A DNA stretch of 35,075 bases from Chloroflexota bacterium (GCA_023380955.1 JAMCTB010000221.1:2872-37946); one strand, 5' to 3'. Shown: positions 15,615-24,083, counted from the stretch's first letter. Program-made: numbers and translations. The notes: generated by a model from the sequence alone, not told the origin.

Positions 15615-16394
15615 ATGGATAAGGCTCCAGACTCTTCCGTGCAATCTGTGCAGAAGGCCATTTCCATCCTGAAGGCGTTCTCCATTCAAGAGCCAGAGTT
15701 GGGGGTGAACGAGCTGAGCCGACGGGTGGGTCTCCACAAGAGTACGGTTTCCCGCCTTCTCTCCACTCTGGAGCATGCGGCGCTGGTCGAGCGCAATCCG
15801 GTGACCGACAAGTTCTGCCTGGGCGTCGGGTTGATTCCGCTGGCTGGCTTGGTCATCAGTCATGCGGATGTGCGCCGGGCGGCGCGTGCTCCCCTCCGAT
15901 GGCTGGCTGAGACCACCGAGGAGACCATCAACCTGGCGGTACTGGATGGCGAACAGGTCATCAACGTGGAGCAGATACCCAGTTCCCGTCTGGTCAAGAA
16001 TATCGGCTGGGTGGGCAGACGTTCTCCTCTGCACTGCACCTCCACCGGCAAGGTGCTGTTGGCCCACATGCCCGAAGGCAAGGTGGACAGCGTGCTGGCA
16101 GGACCTCTTACCAGCTTCACTCCCAGCACCATCACCGATCCGATTCGGCTACGCGAAGAACTGACGAAGATCCGTGATGGGGGCTTTGCGGTGGGGCATG
16201 AGGAGTTGGAGGAGGGACTGAATGCGGTGGCAGCCCCCGTCAGGGACTACGAGGGACGGGTGGTTGCCGCGGTGAGCGTATCCGGGCCCTCCTATCGGGT
16301 TTCCCCAGACAGATTCCCTGCGTTGTCCGGCCTGGCCAAGGAGGCCGCGAACCGAATCGCCTCGCAGCTTGGGTACGCCGCTAGACAGCCTTAG
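15615..16394 (+). CDS. IclR-family transcriptional regulator
   Basis: This 259-residue regulator has an N-terminal winged helix-turn-helix (about 10-62; the recognition region reads LSRRVGLHKSTVSRLLSTLE). The C-terminal IclR effector-binding domain (about 85-255) has PLHCTSTGKVLLAHMP near 138-153 and GGFAVGHEELEEGLNAVAAP near 189-208. The length is typical of the family. The start has GAGGAAGG at good spacing. It lies 17 bases (to the preferred ATG) before the ABC ATPase gene, so it is probably co-transcribed with the importer. It likely senses the imported amine or a catabolite and binds the repeat at 15546-15564; both points are inference. Confidence 0.94.
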   Translation: MDKAPDSSVQSVQKAISILKAFSIQEPELGVNELSRRVGLHKSTVSRLLSTLEHAALVERNPVTDKFCLGVGLIPLAGLVISHADVRRAARAPLRWLAETTEETINLAVLDGEQVINVEQIPSSRLVKNIGWVGRRSPLHCTSTGKVLLAHMPEGKVDSVLAGPLTSFTPSTITDPIRLREELTKIRDGGFAVGHEELEEGLNAVAAPVRDYEGRVVAAVSVSGPSYRVSPDRFPALSGLAKEAANRIASQLGYAARQP

Positions 16395-16411
16395 ACGGGC
16401 GGGTGGGTTCG

Positions 16412-17419
16412 ATGATTGAGTTCCAGGACGTGACCAAGGTTTACCCTGGAAGTGTCGTGGCCCTGGACGGGGTGAGCTTCACCGTCGGCGAGGGAGAGCT
16501 GGTGGTGCTGATCGGCCCCAGCGGGTGTGGCAAGACTACGGCTCTCAAGACGGTCAACCGTCTTGTGGATCCGACCGGAGGCCGGGTGCTCGTTGATGGA
16601 CAGGACATAGCCCGGATGGATCCGGTGCAGCTGCGCAGGGGTATTGGCTACGTGATCCAGCAGATCGGTCTCTTCCCCCACATGACTATCGCCGAGAACG
16701 TAGCCCTGGTGCCGCGGCTGAAGGAGTGGCCCGTAAGTCGGCGTCGAGCTCGCGTGGAGGAGTTGCTGGATCTGGTGGGGCTACCGCCGGCCACTTTCCG
16801 AGATCGTTATCCGCGGGAGCTCAGCGGTGGCCAGCAGCAACGTGTGGGCGTTGCGCGCGCCCTGGCCGGCGATCCGGCCATAGTGCTCATGGATGAACCC
16901 TTTGGCGCCGTAGATCCCATGATCCGCCGGCAACTCCAGGAGGAGATGCGCAAGATCCAGGCAACCATCAGGAAGACCATCCTCTTCGTTACCCACGACA
17001 TAAGCGAAGCCTTCCTGCTGGGCGATCGCATCGGCATAATGAAAGGCGGCCATCTGCTACAGATGGCCGCCCCCGAGCTGCTGCTACGTCAGCCCGCCGA
17101 CGGTTTTGTGGCGGACTTTGTCGGCAGGGATGGAATGTGGCGCAAGCTCGACTACCTGCGGGTGCAGGACGTTTCCCTTCCGGCGCCCTGCAGCGGCTCT
17201 TCGGATTGGACGCCTGCGATGTTGGCGGCTGTGCCCAACCTGCCGGAGACGATGCTGCTCAAGGATGCCCTGCCACTCATCGCCGGAGAACGGGCAACAG
17301 AGTTGCCCGTGGTGGACGAGGCAGGGCGGCTCACAGGTGTAGTATCCCACAGCAGCCTGACCGCCCTCTTCTCAGAGCTAGTCCACCGCTCATTTCCTTC
17401 AAACCCACCAGGAGACTGA
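16412..17419 (+). CDS. Betaine/choline-type ABC transporter ATP-binding protein
   Basis: This 335-residue ATPase is of the ProV/OpuCA family, powering uptake of quaternary amines. It has Walker A GPSGCGKTT (35-43), Q-loop VIQQIGLFP, signature LSGGQQQR (137-144), Walker B IVLMDEP (157-163) and H-loop histidine 195. The segment after about 225 ends in a single CBS-like motif (ATELPVVDEAGRLTGVVS, 295-312), whereas full OpuCA proteins carry two CBS domains that sense ionic strength. The shortened sensor hints at nutrient uptake rather than osmoprotection. A GTG at 16403 would add three residues; the ATG at 16412 is preferred, though its ribosome site is weak. Confidence 0.94.
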   Translation: MIEFQDVTKVYPGSVVALDGVSFTVGEGELVVLIGPSGCGKTTALKTVNRLVDPTGGRVLVDGQDIARMDPVQLRRGIGYVIQQIGLFPHMTIAENVALVPRLKEWPVSRRRARVEELLDLVGLPPATFRDRYPRELSGGQQQRVGVARALAGDPAIVLMDEPFGAVDPMIRRQLQEEMRKIQATIRKTILFVTHDISEAFLLGDRIGIMKGGHLLQMAAPELLLRQPADGFVADFVGRDGMWRKLDYLRVQDVSLPAPCSGSSDWTPAMLAAVPNLPETMLLKDALPLIAGERATELPVVDEAGRLTGVVSHSSLTALFSELVHRSFPSNPPGD

Positions 17420-17512
17420 CTCTCTTGCAGATACGCCGTCCCTTCAGTCGGTCACTACAGGGCTGACGCCGCTCCAATGAGGGGGGCGGTTGATGGAACA
17501 GAGAGGTAGCAG

Positions 17513-18139
17513 ATGGGCTACATCCTTTCCCACGCCGACCAGGTCCTGGTTCTGACGATGGAGCACCTGCAGGTTACGGCTGTGGCCGTTATCCTGGCGG
17601 TGGTCGTGGGCGTGCCCCTCGGCATCCTGGTTACCCGATTGCGGTGGCTCTATCCGCTCGTCCTGGGCACAGCCGGCGTGCTCTACACCATTCCAAGCCT
17701 CGCCCTTTTCGCGTTCCTCATCCCCTTCCTGGGTTTGGGCGTCAAACCGACGATTCTCGCTCTGATCCTCTATTCTCAGCTTTCCATCGTTCGCAACACC
17801 GCAGTCGGCATCAATACAGTCGACCGGGCCATCGTTGAGGCAGCCCGAGGGATGGGCATGACCAATGGGCAGATCCTCAGGATGGTGCAACTGCCGCTGG
17901 CCCTACCCATAGTCATGGCTGGAGTGCGGACCATTACGGTCATGGATATCGGCGTTGCCACCATCGCCGCATACATCGGTGCAGGAGGGCTGGGAGTGCT
18001 CATATTTCGCGGGATTGCCAGCCTGTACCCTGAGCAGATCATTGCCGGGGCTGCGCCCGTGGCCCTGCTGGCCGTCCTGGCCGATTACCTGTTGGCTCGT
18101 ATGGAGAGTGCTTTGCGCCCTAAAGGAGTCGGACGCTAA
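17513..18139 (+). CDS. Betaine/choline-type ABC transporter permease 1
   Basis: This 208-residue integral membrane protein is of the OpuCB/ProW type, with about five to six hydrophobic segments. It has the EAA loop, EAARGMGMTNGQILRMVQLP, followed by LALPIVMAGVRT. It pairs with the second permease to form the channel. The ATG has GAGAGG upstream. The 93-base gap after the ATPase gene contains a possible 9-codon reading frame starting at ATG 17477, with no evidence that it is used. Helices later in the protein (GVATIAAYIGAGGLGVLIFRG) match the family closely. Confidence 0.94.
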   Translation: MGYILSHADQVLVLTMEHLQVTAVAVILAVVVGVPLGILVTRLRWLYPLVLGTAGVLYTIPSLALFAFLIPFLGLGVKPTILALILYSQLSIVRNTAVGINTVDRAIVEAARGMGMTNGQILRMVQLPLALPIVMAGVRTITVMDIGVATIAAYIGAGGLGVLIFRGIASLYPEQIIAGAAPVALLAVLADYLLARMESALRPKGVGR

Positions 18140-18148
18140 GGGGGGACG

Positions 18149-18787
18149 ATGGACGCCTTCTTCGGCTACATCGTGCGGGAACCGATGGTGGTGCTGCAGT
18201 TGACCGGCCAGCACATCATTTTGACCCTGGTCACCGTCGGAATCTCCATCGCCATCGCCCTGCCGTTGGGCATCTTGATCACCCGCTATCAGCGGCTCAG
18301 CTTCCTGGTGATCGGGTTCTCGAATCTGGGCCAGACCATCCCCAGCCTGGCGATCCTGGGGCTCCTGATCCCCCTGCTGGGTATCGGCTTCAAACCGGCT
18401 CTGGCCGCCCTGGTTCTGCGGGCCATGCTACCTATCGTCATCAACACCTATGTGGGGATCGTTGGGATCGAGCCATCGGTCATCGAGGCCGCGCGGGGAA
18501 TGGGCATGCGGGACCGACAGCTGTTGACCATTGTGGAGTTACCGTTGGCTCTGCCCGTGGTCATGGCCGGCGTGCGCACTGCCACCGTGATGAGTATCAG
18601 CATCGCTACGCTGGCTGCTCTCATCGGTGCGGGCGGCTTGGGCGATCTCATTTTTCGAGGTATCGCCATGGTAGATGGGCCCATGCTGATGGCCGGAGCT
18701 ATTCCCACGGCATTGCTGGCAATCCTGGCCGATCTGCTCCTGGGACGCATGGAGATAGGGCTTACGCCGATGGGGATCCGGGTGTAA
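18149..18787 (+). CDS. Betaine/choline-type ABC transporter permease 2
   Basis: This 212-residue permease is homologous to the preceding one and starts 9 bases after it, with a GGGGGA ribosome site. It shares PSLAILGLLIPLLGIGFKP and the EAA loop EAARGMGMRDRQLLTIVELP. Two separate permease genes with one lipoprotein are typical of OpuB/OpuC-like systems. The two copies presumably form a heterodimeric membrane domain. Confidence 0.94.
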   Translation: MDAFFGYIVREPMVVLQLTGQHIILTLVTVGISIAIALPLGILITRYQRLSFLVIGFSNLGQTIPSLAILGLLIPLLGIGFKPALAALVLRAMLPIVINTYVGIVGIEPSVIEAARGMGMRDRQLLTIVELPLALPVVMAGVRTATVMSISIATLAALIGAGGLGDLIFRGIAMVDGPMLMAGAIPTALLAILADLLLGRMEIGLTPMGIRV

Positions 18788-18869
18788 GCGACGAGGAAAG
18801 GAGGTGGCCTTCGACCGCAGAAGCTGAATGGGAGCCACACCTCGAAGCTGGAAGATAAGGAGTTGCGCA

Positions 18870-19772
18870 ATGAAAACCGGAGTGATGTTCCCGCTACTAC
18901 TACTGACGCTGGTAGCCACGGTGTTGGGAAGCGCATGCAGCGGCTCCGCGCCAGCAGAAAAACCGAAGATCATAGTTGGCTCCAAGGACTTCACCGAGCA
19001 GTTCATTGTGGGAAACATGGTCGCCTCCTTGATGGCCGAGAACGGCTATCCGGTGGAGAAGAAGATTGGCCTTGGAGGCAGTGCTCTGGTGCACGAGGCC
19101 CTGAAGAAAGGCGACATCAACGTCTACGTGGAGTATACCGGCACGGGCCTTACGGTGATGTTGAAGCAGCCGGTGATTAGCGATCCCGACAAGGCCTACG
19201 AGGCCGTCCAGAAAGGGTACAAGGAGCAGTTCAACCTGGTTTGGCTGAAGTCTTGGGGATTCAACAACACCTACGCTCTGGTGATGAGGAAGGACCAAGC
19301 CGACCAACTGGGTGTCAAGAAGGTCTCGGATCTCTCCGCTCAGTCGAAGGGCATGGTGTTAGGGGCTACTCAGGAGTTTATCGTCCGCCCCGATGGCCTG
19401 CCTGGTCTCGCCACCGCCTATGGCTTTGCCTTCAAGGATGCCAAGGGCATGGACCCGGGACTGATGTACAGCGCTGTGGCCGAGAAGCAGGTGGACGTCA
19501 TCTCCGGTTTCGCCACCGATGGCAGAATACCGGCTCTCAACCTGGCTGTGCTGGCCGACGACAAGGCCTACTTCCCGCCCTATTATGCTGCACCCATAGT
19601 GCGGCAGGATCTCCTGGACAAGTCGCCCCAGGTGGCGGAGATCCTCAACAAGCTCGCTGGCAAGATCACGGACCAGACGATGGCCTCGCTGAACGCTGCG
19701 GTGGATGTCCAGAAGCGCGCACCGGAGGACGTCGCCAAGGAGTTTCTGAAGAGCCAGGGATTGGTCAAGTAG
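18870..19772 (+). CDS. Betaine/choline-type ABC transporter substrate-binding lipoprotein
   Basis: This 300-residue extracytoplasmic binding protein is of the OpuCC/OsmF family. It has a short signal peptide ending in TVLGSAC, with C23 the probable lipidated cysteine; the lipobox is imperfect, having glycine or serine where leucine is usual. Family signatures are KIIVGSKDFTEQFIVGNM and DINVYVEYTGTGL, followed by VISGFATDGRIPAL. The ATG at 18870 is preferred over one at 18828 because AAGGAG precedes it and the signal peptide starts there. The ligand (glycine betaine, carnitine, choline, proline betaine or similar) cannot be read by eye. Confidence 0.94.
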   Translation: MKTGVMFPLLLLTLVATVLGSACSGSAPAEKPKIIVGSKDFTEQFIVGNMVASLMAENGYPVEKKIGLGGSALVHEALKKGDINVYVEYTGTGLTVMLKQPVISDPDKAYEAVQKGYKEQFNLVWLKSWGFNNTYALVMRKDQADQLGVKKVSDLSAQSKGMVLGATQEFIVRPDGLPGLATAYGFAFKDAKGMDPGLMYSAVAEKQVDVISGFATDGRIPALNLAVLADDKAYFPPYYAAPIVRQDLLDKSPQVAEILNKLAGKITDQTMASLNAAVDVQKRAPEDVAKEFLKSQGLVK

Positions 19773-19778
19773 CAGGAC

Positions 19779-19807
19779 GGGCGACCGGAGAGTCCTCCAG
19801 GTCGCCT
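19779..19807 (+). terminator. Stem-loop after the ABC operon
   Basis: GGCGACC-GGAG (19780-19790), the loop AGTC and CTCC-A-GGTCGCC (19795-19806) form an 11-bp stem with one bulged A, seven bases after the lipoprotein stop. There is no clear T-run, so it may terminate poorly or mainly stabilise the importer mRNA upstream of the methyltransferase genes. Confidence 0.5.
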
Positions 19808-19926
19808 GCCGAGTCTCTAGGGGCAGTTTCGGCCGTCCCGACCGCGCTAGCTGTCCGTTCCCTGGACGAGCCCCGCCCTGGCGCGACTACGGCGCGATGG
19901 CGATATAGTGAGGAGGTCGTTCGCAG

Positions 19927-20264
19927 ATGTTGGCGGTCAGAGAGGGCCCCTGGGTGGTACGAGTGACCATGGTGGAACAGCGAGGGACTTCCGTCACAAA
20001 CTGGGTGATACCTTCGAGTACACCTATTCGCCTCTGTATCCCCCCAAGGAGCTGTGCCCGGCGGTTGCCCTGTCCATGGCGCCTTACGTGGCCATGAAAG
20101 CGGTGGGGGGAGGGCCTTGGTGGGATGAAGGAGGGGACGATGCTGAGAACTTCTATATCTCCTGTATCTCGCGGAGCGGGACAGTATGGAAGATCGAGGC
20201 GACGGACAGTCATATCCCTTTCTACGATGTGGAGCGGGCCAGGGAGAGGATCAAGAGAGAATAG
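19927..20264 (+). CDS. TIGR04076-like small protein, apparently frameshifted
   Basis: The C-terminal part (HKLGDTFEY, ELCPAVALSMAPYV, GGGPWWDEGGDDAE, VWKIEATD) matches my memory of the TIGR04076 family of uncharacterised small proteins. The expected N-terminal strand, VVRVTMVEQRG, occurs in another frame. It starts at the ATG at 19927, which has a good AGGAGG ten bases upstream. One extra G in the GGG run at 19984-19986 would join the halves into VEQRGDFRHKLGDTFEY, about 112 residues. So either the gene has lost one base or the sequence has an error. The alternative is an uninterrupted frame from GTG 19908, but that codon overlaps the ribosome site and lacks the conserved N-terminus. It lies between the importer and methyltransferase genes, 33 bases before the latter. 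Function unknown. Confidence 0.65.
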
Positions 20265-20297
20265 CGGAGAGCGACCCTCTAGGAAGGGAGGCCCGGC

Positions 20298-21725
20298 GTG
20301 ATCGAGAAAGGGCTTGTGGGAGGCCAATACCAGCCCTTGACCGGCGAGGATGTCCGCCGCATTCACGAGGCATCCGTCACTGTGCTGGAACGAACCGGGA
20401 TAAAGGTGGAAGGCGAAGAAGCGCTGGAGATCTTCAGACAGGGGGGAGCCCGAGTCGAGGGCTCCAGCGTGAGGATTCCGCGGGCCATGCTGGAAGACGC
20501 CCTGGCTAAAGTGCCTTCCCGTCTCGTTCTCCGTGGTCGTGAGGAGAAACACGACCTGGTTCTCGAAGGCCGGCGGGTCTATCTGGGCAGCGGGGGCGCG
20601 GCTTTGACGGTGCTGGATCTGGAGACCGGAGAGGCCAGGCCGGCTGCGCTACGCGACGTGGCCGACATCGCCAGGCTGGTAGATGCCCTCGACAATATCC
20701 ACTTCTACCTGCGGCCCGTGGTCGCCCAAGACGTGTCCCAGGATCTTCTCGACACCAATACCTACTATGCGGCCCTGAGCAATACCACCAAACACGTCAT
20801 GGGCTCGGCCTACAGCGTGGAGTCGGCCAGGCAGGTCATTGAGTTGGCATCCCTTATCGCCGGCAGTGAGGAGAGGTTGTGCGAACGGCCGATCATCTCT
20901 TTCATCACCAGCTGGATGATCAGCCCCCTTCGTTTTGCCACCGAGACCACGAGGGTTCTGACCGAAATAGTGCGCCACCAGATTCCGGTGGTCCTCTCCT
21001 CGGCGCCGATGGCTGGTTCCACCGCTCCAGCTACTCTCGCCGGCGCGCTGGTGTTGATAAACGCCGAAGAGCTGGCTGGGCTGACCTTCACCCAGTTGGT
21101 CAGTCCAGGTGCCCCGGTGATTTATGGCGCTGTGCCCTCGACCGCAGATATGCGCACGGCGGCCTACTTGGGGGGTGCCGTCGAGTTCGGGATGCTGAAC
21201 GCCGCTGCAGCACAGCTGGCGCAGTACTACCGGGTTCCCCTGTACAACTCGGCTGGACTGACAGAGAGCAAGGTCCCGGACATTCAGGCTGGCTACGAGA
21301 AGGGCTTCTCCGTGGCCCAGGTGGCCCTCGCTGGTGCGAATTTCGTCCATCATGCGGCCGGAATGCTGGAGTCGATGCGGGCCGTGGCCTACGAGCAGTA
21401 CGTCATCGACGATGACATCCTGGGCATGGCCATGCGGGCCGTGAGGGGCATCGAGATCAATGAGGACACGCTGGCCGTGGAGGTCATCGACCAGGTGGGC
21501 CCAGGGGGGCATTTCCTAACCAGCCCTCATACCATTCAGCACATGCGATCGGAGTTCTTCTACCCCAGGATCTCGGATCGACGATCGCGGGAGGCTTGGG
21601 ATTCGGTTGGGGCTCTGGAGAGGGCCCGGCAGAGAGCGAGGGAGATCCTGGCCGCCCATCAGCCGATGCCTATTTCGGCAGAGGCTGATGGCCAAATCCG
21701 GGAGCGGTACCAGATTCTAGTCTAG
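20298..21725 (+). CDS. MttB-family methyltransferase (non-pyrrolysine), copy 1
   Basis: This 475-residue member of the trimethylamine methyltransferase (MttB, COG5598) superfamily moves a methyl group from a methylamine or quaternary amine to a corrinoid protein. It shows the family's N-terminal helix pattern (HEASVTVLERTGIKVEGEEAL), GSGGAALTVLDLETGEARPA, and the barrel segment YNSAGLTESKVPDIQAGYEK. The frame has no internal TAG, so it belongs with the MtgB-like non-pyrrolysine members, of which some demethylate glycine betaine, proline betaine or carnitine. The GTG start at 20298 has GGGAGG upstream. The next gene is a distant paralogue and a cognate corrinoid protein follows it. The exact substrate is unknown. 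Confidence 0.92.
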   Translation: MIEKGLVGGQYQPLTGEDVRRIHEASVTVLERTGIKVEGEEALEIFRQGGARVEGSSVRIPRAMLEDALAKVPSRLVLRGREEKHDLVLEGRRVYLGSGGAALTVLDLETGEARPAALRDVADIARLVDALDNIHFYLRPVVAQDVSQDLLDTNTYYAALSNTTKHVMGSAYSVESARQVIELASLIAGSEERLCERPIISFITSWMISPLRFATETTRVLTEIVRHQIPVVLSSAPMAGSTAPATLAGALVLINAEELAGLTFTQLVSPGAPVIYGAVPSTADMRTAAYLGGAVEFGMLNAAAAQLAQYYRVPLYNSAGLTESKVPDIQAGYEKGFSVAQVALAGANFVHHAAGMLESMRAVAYEQYVIDDDILGMAMRAVRGIEINEDTLAVEVIDQVGPGGHFLTSPHTIQHMRSEFFYPRISDRRSREAWDSVGALERARQRAREILAAHQPMPISAEADGQIRERYQILV

Positions 21726-21783
21726 CGGGAGCTGGAGAGGGGCCGCATCGCGGTGATCCATCCCGGTCATCGCGCTCCAGTCG

Positions 21784-21801
21784 GCAAGTTCGGCAACTTG
21801 C
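21784..21801 (+). promoter_or_regulatory. Hairpin between the two mttB-like genes
   Basis: GCAAGTT - CGGC - AACTTGC is a perfect 7-bp stem with a four-base loop in the 115-base gap between the methyltransferase genes. It could cause processing or partial attenuation, giving unequal expression of the two genes. Confidence 0.4.
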
Positions 21802-21840
21802 TTCACATAGGAAACGACACCGCAGGAGGTCACGGGCATA

Positions 21841-23292
21841 ATGGCTACTTCGTCGCAACAAGTCCCTTTGTTACATCGCCTCTCGGATGGCGCGGTGGCC
21901 GACATCCACTTCGCTACCCTGGAGATCCTGGAGCGCACGGGCCTGCGCCTCTACGATGAGGAGGCCGTCACCCTCCTGAAGAAGGCGGGCGCCCACGTCT
22001 CGGAGGGCAACCTGGTGCGGATTCCCGCCCGTCTGGTGGAGTGGGCCATCCAGATAGCCCCCAAGCGCATACCTCTGTACGATCGCAACGGCCGCCAGGT
22101 GATGGCCCTCCAGGGGAACAACTGCTACTTCGGCACCGGGTCCGACTGCCCCCACATCCTGGACCATCGAACCGGTGCCCGCAGAGAGGCAACCCTGGCC
22201 GACGTGGTCGACGGAATGAGGGTTTGCGACTACCTCCCCAACATCGACTTCGTGATGTCGATGTTCATCCCCTCCGACGTCCCGGTCCCCGTCTCCGACC
22301 GCTACCAGATGGAGGCGATGCTTCTCAACACCACCAAGCCGATCGTGTACGTGACCCACGACCTGGATGGATGCAGGGATGCCGTGGAGATGGCTGAGGT
22401 GGTGGCGGGAGGCCCGGATGCCCTGCGAGCCAATCCCACGGCCTGCTGCTACATCAACATTACCGCCCCTCTACGGCACAACGGGGAGGCGATTCAGAAG
22501 CTGATGTTCCTGGCGAAGAAGGGGCTTCCCTCGATCTACGTTGGGTCCAACACCACCCGCGGGGTGATCACACCGGTGACCGCTGCCGCGGCGGTGGCTC
22601 TGGGCAATGCGGGTGCGCTGGCCGGCCTGGTGCTGGCTCAGCTGGTACGAGAGGGCGCTCCCGTCGTGGTGATGAGGACCGGTGGCGGCGGGCTGGACAT
22701 GAGCACCATGGTCTCATCCTATGCCTCCCCCGAGACCCAGGGCTACCGCGGCGACGTCTGTCACTACTACGGGCTGCCCATCTTCGGTATGGCCGGCTGC
22801 AGCGACTCGAAGCTGCCCGACGAGCAGGCTTTGGCCGAGGCGTCTTTGACCTTGCTGGTGGACTCCCTGATGGGGGCAAACCTGATCCACGACGTGGGAT
22901 ACATAGAGTACGGTCTCACCAATTCCCTCGAGATGCTCACCATGTGCGATGACGTGATCGGCTGGATAAGGCGCTTCATGGAGCCCCAGCCGGTGAACCG
23001 GGAGACCCTCGCCCTCGATCTCATTCACGAGGCAGGCCCCGATGGGGAGTACCTCGATAAGGATCATACCTATCGCCACTTCCGGGAGGAGTGGTACCCA
23101 AGGCTCATGAACCGGGACAACCGCAGCAACTGGGAGATGGCCGGGGGGAAGAGCTACCGGGAGGTCGCCAGGGAGAAGGTGGAGCAGGTCCTGGAGACCC
23201 ACCGGGCCCCTGAGTTGGACGTCGACGTCCAGCGGGGGATCCGTGCCGTCCTCGAGCGAGCAGCCAACAGCGCCGGCGTGCGATTGAGCTGA
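21841..23292 (+). CDS. MttB-family methyltransferase (non-pyrrolysine), copy 2
   Basis: This 483-residue MttB-superfamily protein (DIHFATLEILERTGLRLYDE at the start; GTGSDCPHILDHRTGARREA; FGMAGCSDSKLPDEQALAEA in the barrel) has no in-frame TAG. It differs greatly from copy 1 in sequence, so the two probably act on different substrates or successive methylation states. AGGAGG precedes the ATG. The corrinoid-protein gene starts 21 bases after its stop, making this the more likely cognate pair. The family transfers a methyl group to Co(I) of a corrinoid protein. Confidence 0.93.
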   Translation: MATSSQQVPLLHRLSDGAVADIHFATLEILERTGLRLYDEEAVTLLKKAGAHVSEGNLVRIPARLVEWAIQIAPKRIPLYDRNGRQVMALQGNNCYFGTGSDCPHILDHRTGARREATLADVVDGMRVCDYLPNIDFVMSMFIPSDVPVPVSDRYQMEAMLLNTTKPIVYVTHDLDGCRDAVEMAEVVAGGPDALRANPTACCYINITAPLRHNGEAIQKLMFLAKKGLPSIYVGSNTTRGVITPVTAAAAVALGNAGALAGLVLAQLVREGAPVVVMRTGGGGLDMSTMVSSYASPETQGYRGDVCHYYGLPIFGMAGCSDSKLPDEQALAEASLTLLVDSLMGANLIHDVGYIEYGLTNSLEMLTMCDDVIGWIRRFMEPQPVNRETLALDLIHEAGPDGEYLDKDHTYRHFREEWYPRLMNRDNRSNWEMAGGKSYREVAREKVEQVLETHRAPELDVDVQRGIRAVLERAANSAGVRLS

Positions 23293-23313
23293 GTGTTGAG
23301 ACAGGAGGAAGGG

Positions 23314-23952
23314 ATGGCCGACTACGAGTCGTTGAAGCAAGCGGTGATCGATGGCAACGGGGCCAGAGCCAGGGATTTGACACAGCGGGCTCTGGACGAG
23401 GGTAGGAGCCCTCAAGATATCCTCGACTCGGCGCTGATACCGGCGATGGACGTGGTGGGAGACAAGTTCGCCAGGCATGAGCTGTTCATACCGGAGATGC
23501 TGGTGTCAGCCCGGGCGATGCAGGCAGGGCTGGCCGTTCTCAAGCCGCTGCTGTCGGAGGGGGAATCCAGGGCCAGGGGAAAAGTGGTCATCGGGACCGT
23601 CAAGGGGGATCTCCACGATATCGGGAAGAATCTGGTGGCTATGATGCTCCAGGGTGGCGGGTTTGAGGTGGTGGATCTGGGGGCGGACGTGAAGCCGGCC
23701 AGGTTCATTGAGGCGGTCCAGACGGAGAAGCCCGACTTCGTGATGATGAGCGCCCTCCTCACCACCACTATGCTGTCCATGAAAGAGACCATCGACGCGC
23801 TGCAGGTGGCGGGACTGCGAGACAGGGTGCGCATCGCTGTTGGCGGGGCTCCTGTGACCGAGCGGTTTGCCAAGGAGATTGGTGCCGATTTCTATGCGCC
23901 GGATGCCAATGCAGCCGTCCTCAAGGCGAGGGAGTTGGCGGTCCGGGCATAG
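23314..23952 (+). CDS. Corrinoid (B12-binding) methyl carrier protein
   Basis: This 212-residue protein is of the MttC/MtaC/MtbC type. It has an N-terminal four-helix cap (about 5-80; ALIPAMDVVGDKFARHELFI), then a Rossmann B12-binding domain with the DxHDxG motif D99-L-H101-D102-I-G104. H101 is the lower axial cobalt ligand. GGAPVTERFAKEIGAD near the end is typical. The ATG at 23314 has AGGAGG at a five-base spacing; a GTG at 23293 would add seven residues and overlap that site. It receives methyl groups from one or both MttB proteins and passes them to an acceptor enzyme, often an MtrH- or MtgA-type methyltransferase, that is not in this window. Confidence 0.95.
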   Translation: MADYESLKQAVIDGNGARARDLTQRALDEGRSPQDILDSALIPAMDVVGDKFARHELFIPEMLVSARAMQAGLAVLKPLLSEGESRARGKVVIGTVKGDLHDIGKNLVAMMLQGGGFEVVDLGADVKPARFIEAVQTEKPDFVMMSALLTTTMLSMKETIDALQVAGLRDRVRIAVGGAPVTERFAKEIGADFYAPDANAAVLKARELAVRA

Positions 23953-23993
23953 TGCGCACCCAAAAACCAATGTCATCCGGCACTGCGCGGAAC

Positions 23994-24023
23994 TGGACGA
24001 CGTCGACTACCTGATGGTATATA
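23994..24023 (+). promoter_or_regulatory. Possible promoter for the epimerase gene
   Basis: TGGACG (23994-23999), an 18-base spacer and TATATA (24018-24023) lie 60 bases before the epimerase ATG. Each box matches consensus at 4 of 6 positions. Confidence 0.35.
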
Positions 24024-24083
24024 AGGCGGCAGTCCCCCACAATGGCGCGACGAGGCTGCCACTTCGAGCGGAGAGAGGAGCAG

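Noticed and set aside
17477..17506. Short leader peptide between the ABC ATPase and permease genes
   Set aside because: A nine-codon frame starts at an ATG, but it has no residue bias or attenuator hairpin and could occur by chance.
19975..20001. Programmed -1 frameshift in the TIGR04076-like gene
   Set aside because: No X-XXY-YYZ heptamer or downstream pseudoknot is evident; a lost base is simpler.
20298..23292. Pyrrolysine (TAG) in the MttB genes
   Set aside because: Both frames run through without an internal TAG, so they are non-pyrrolysine members.
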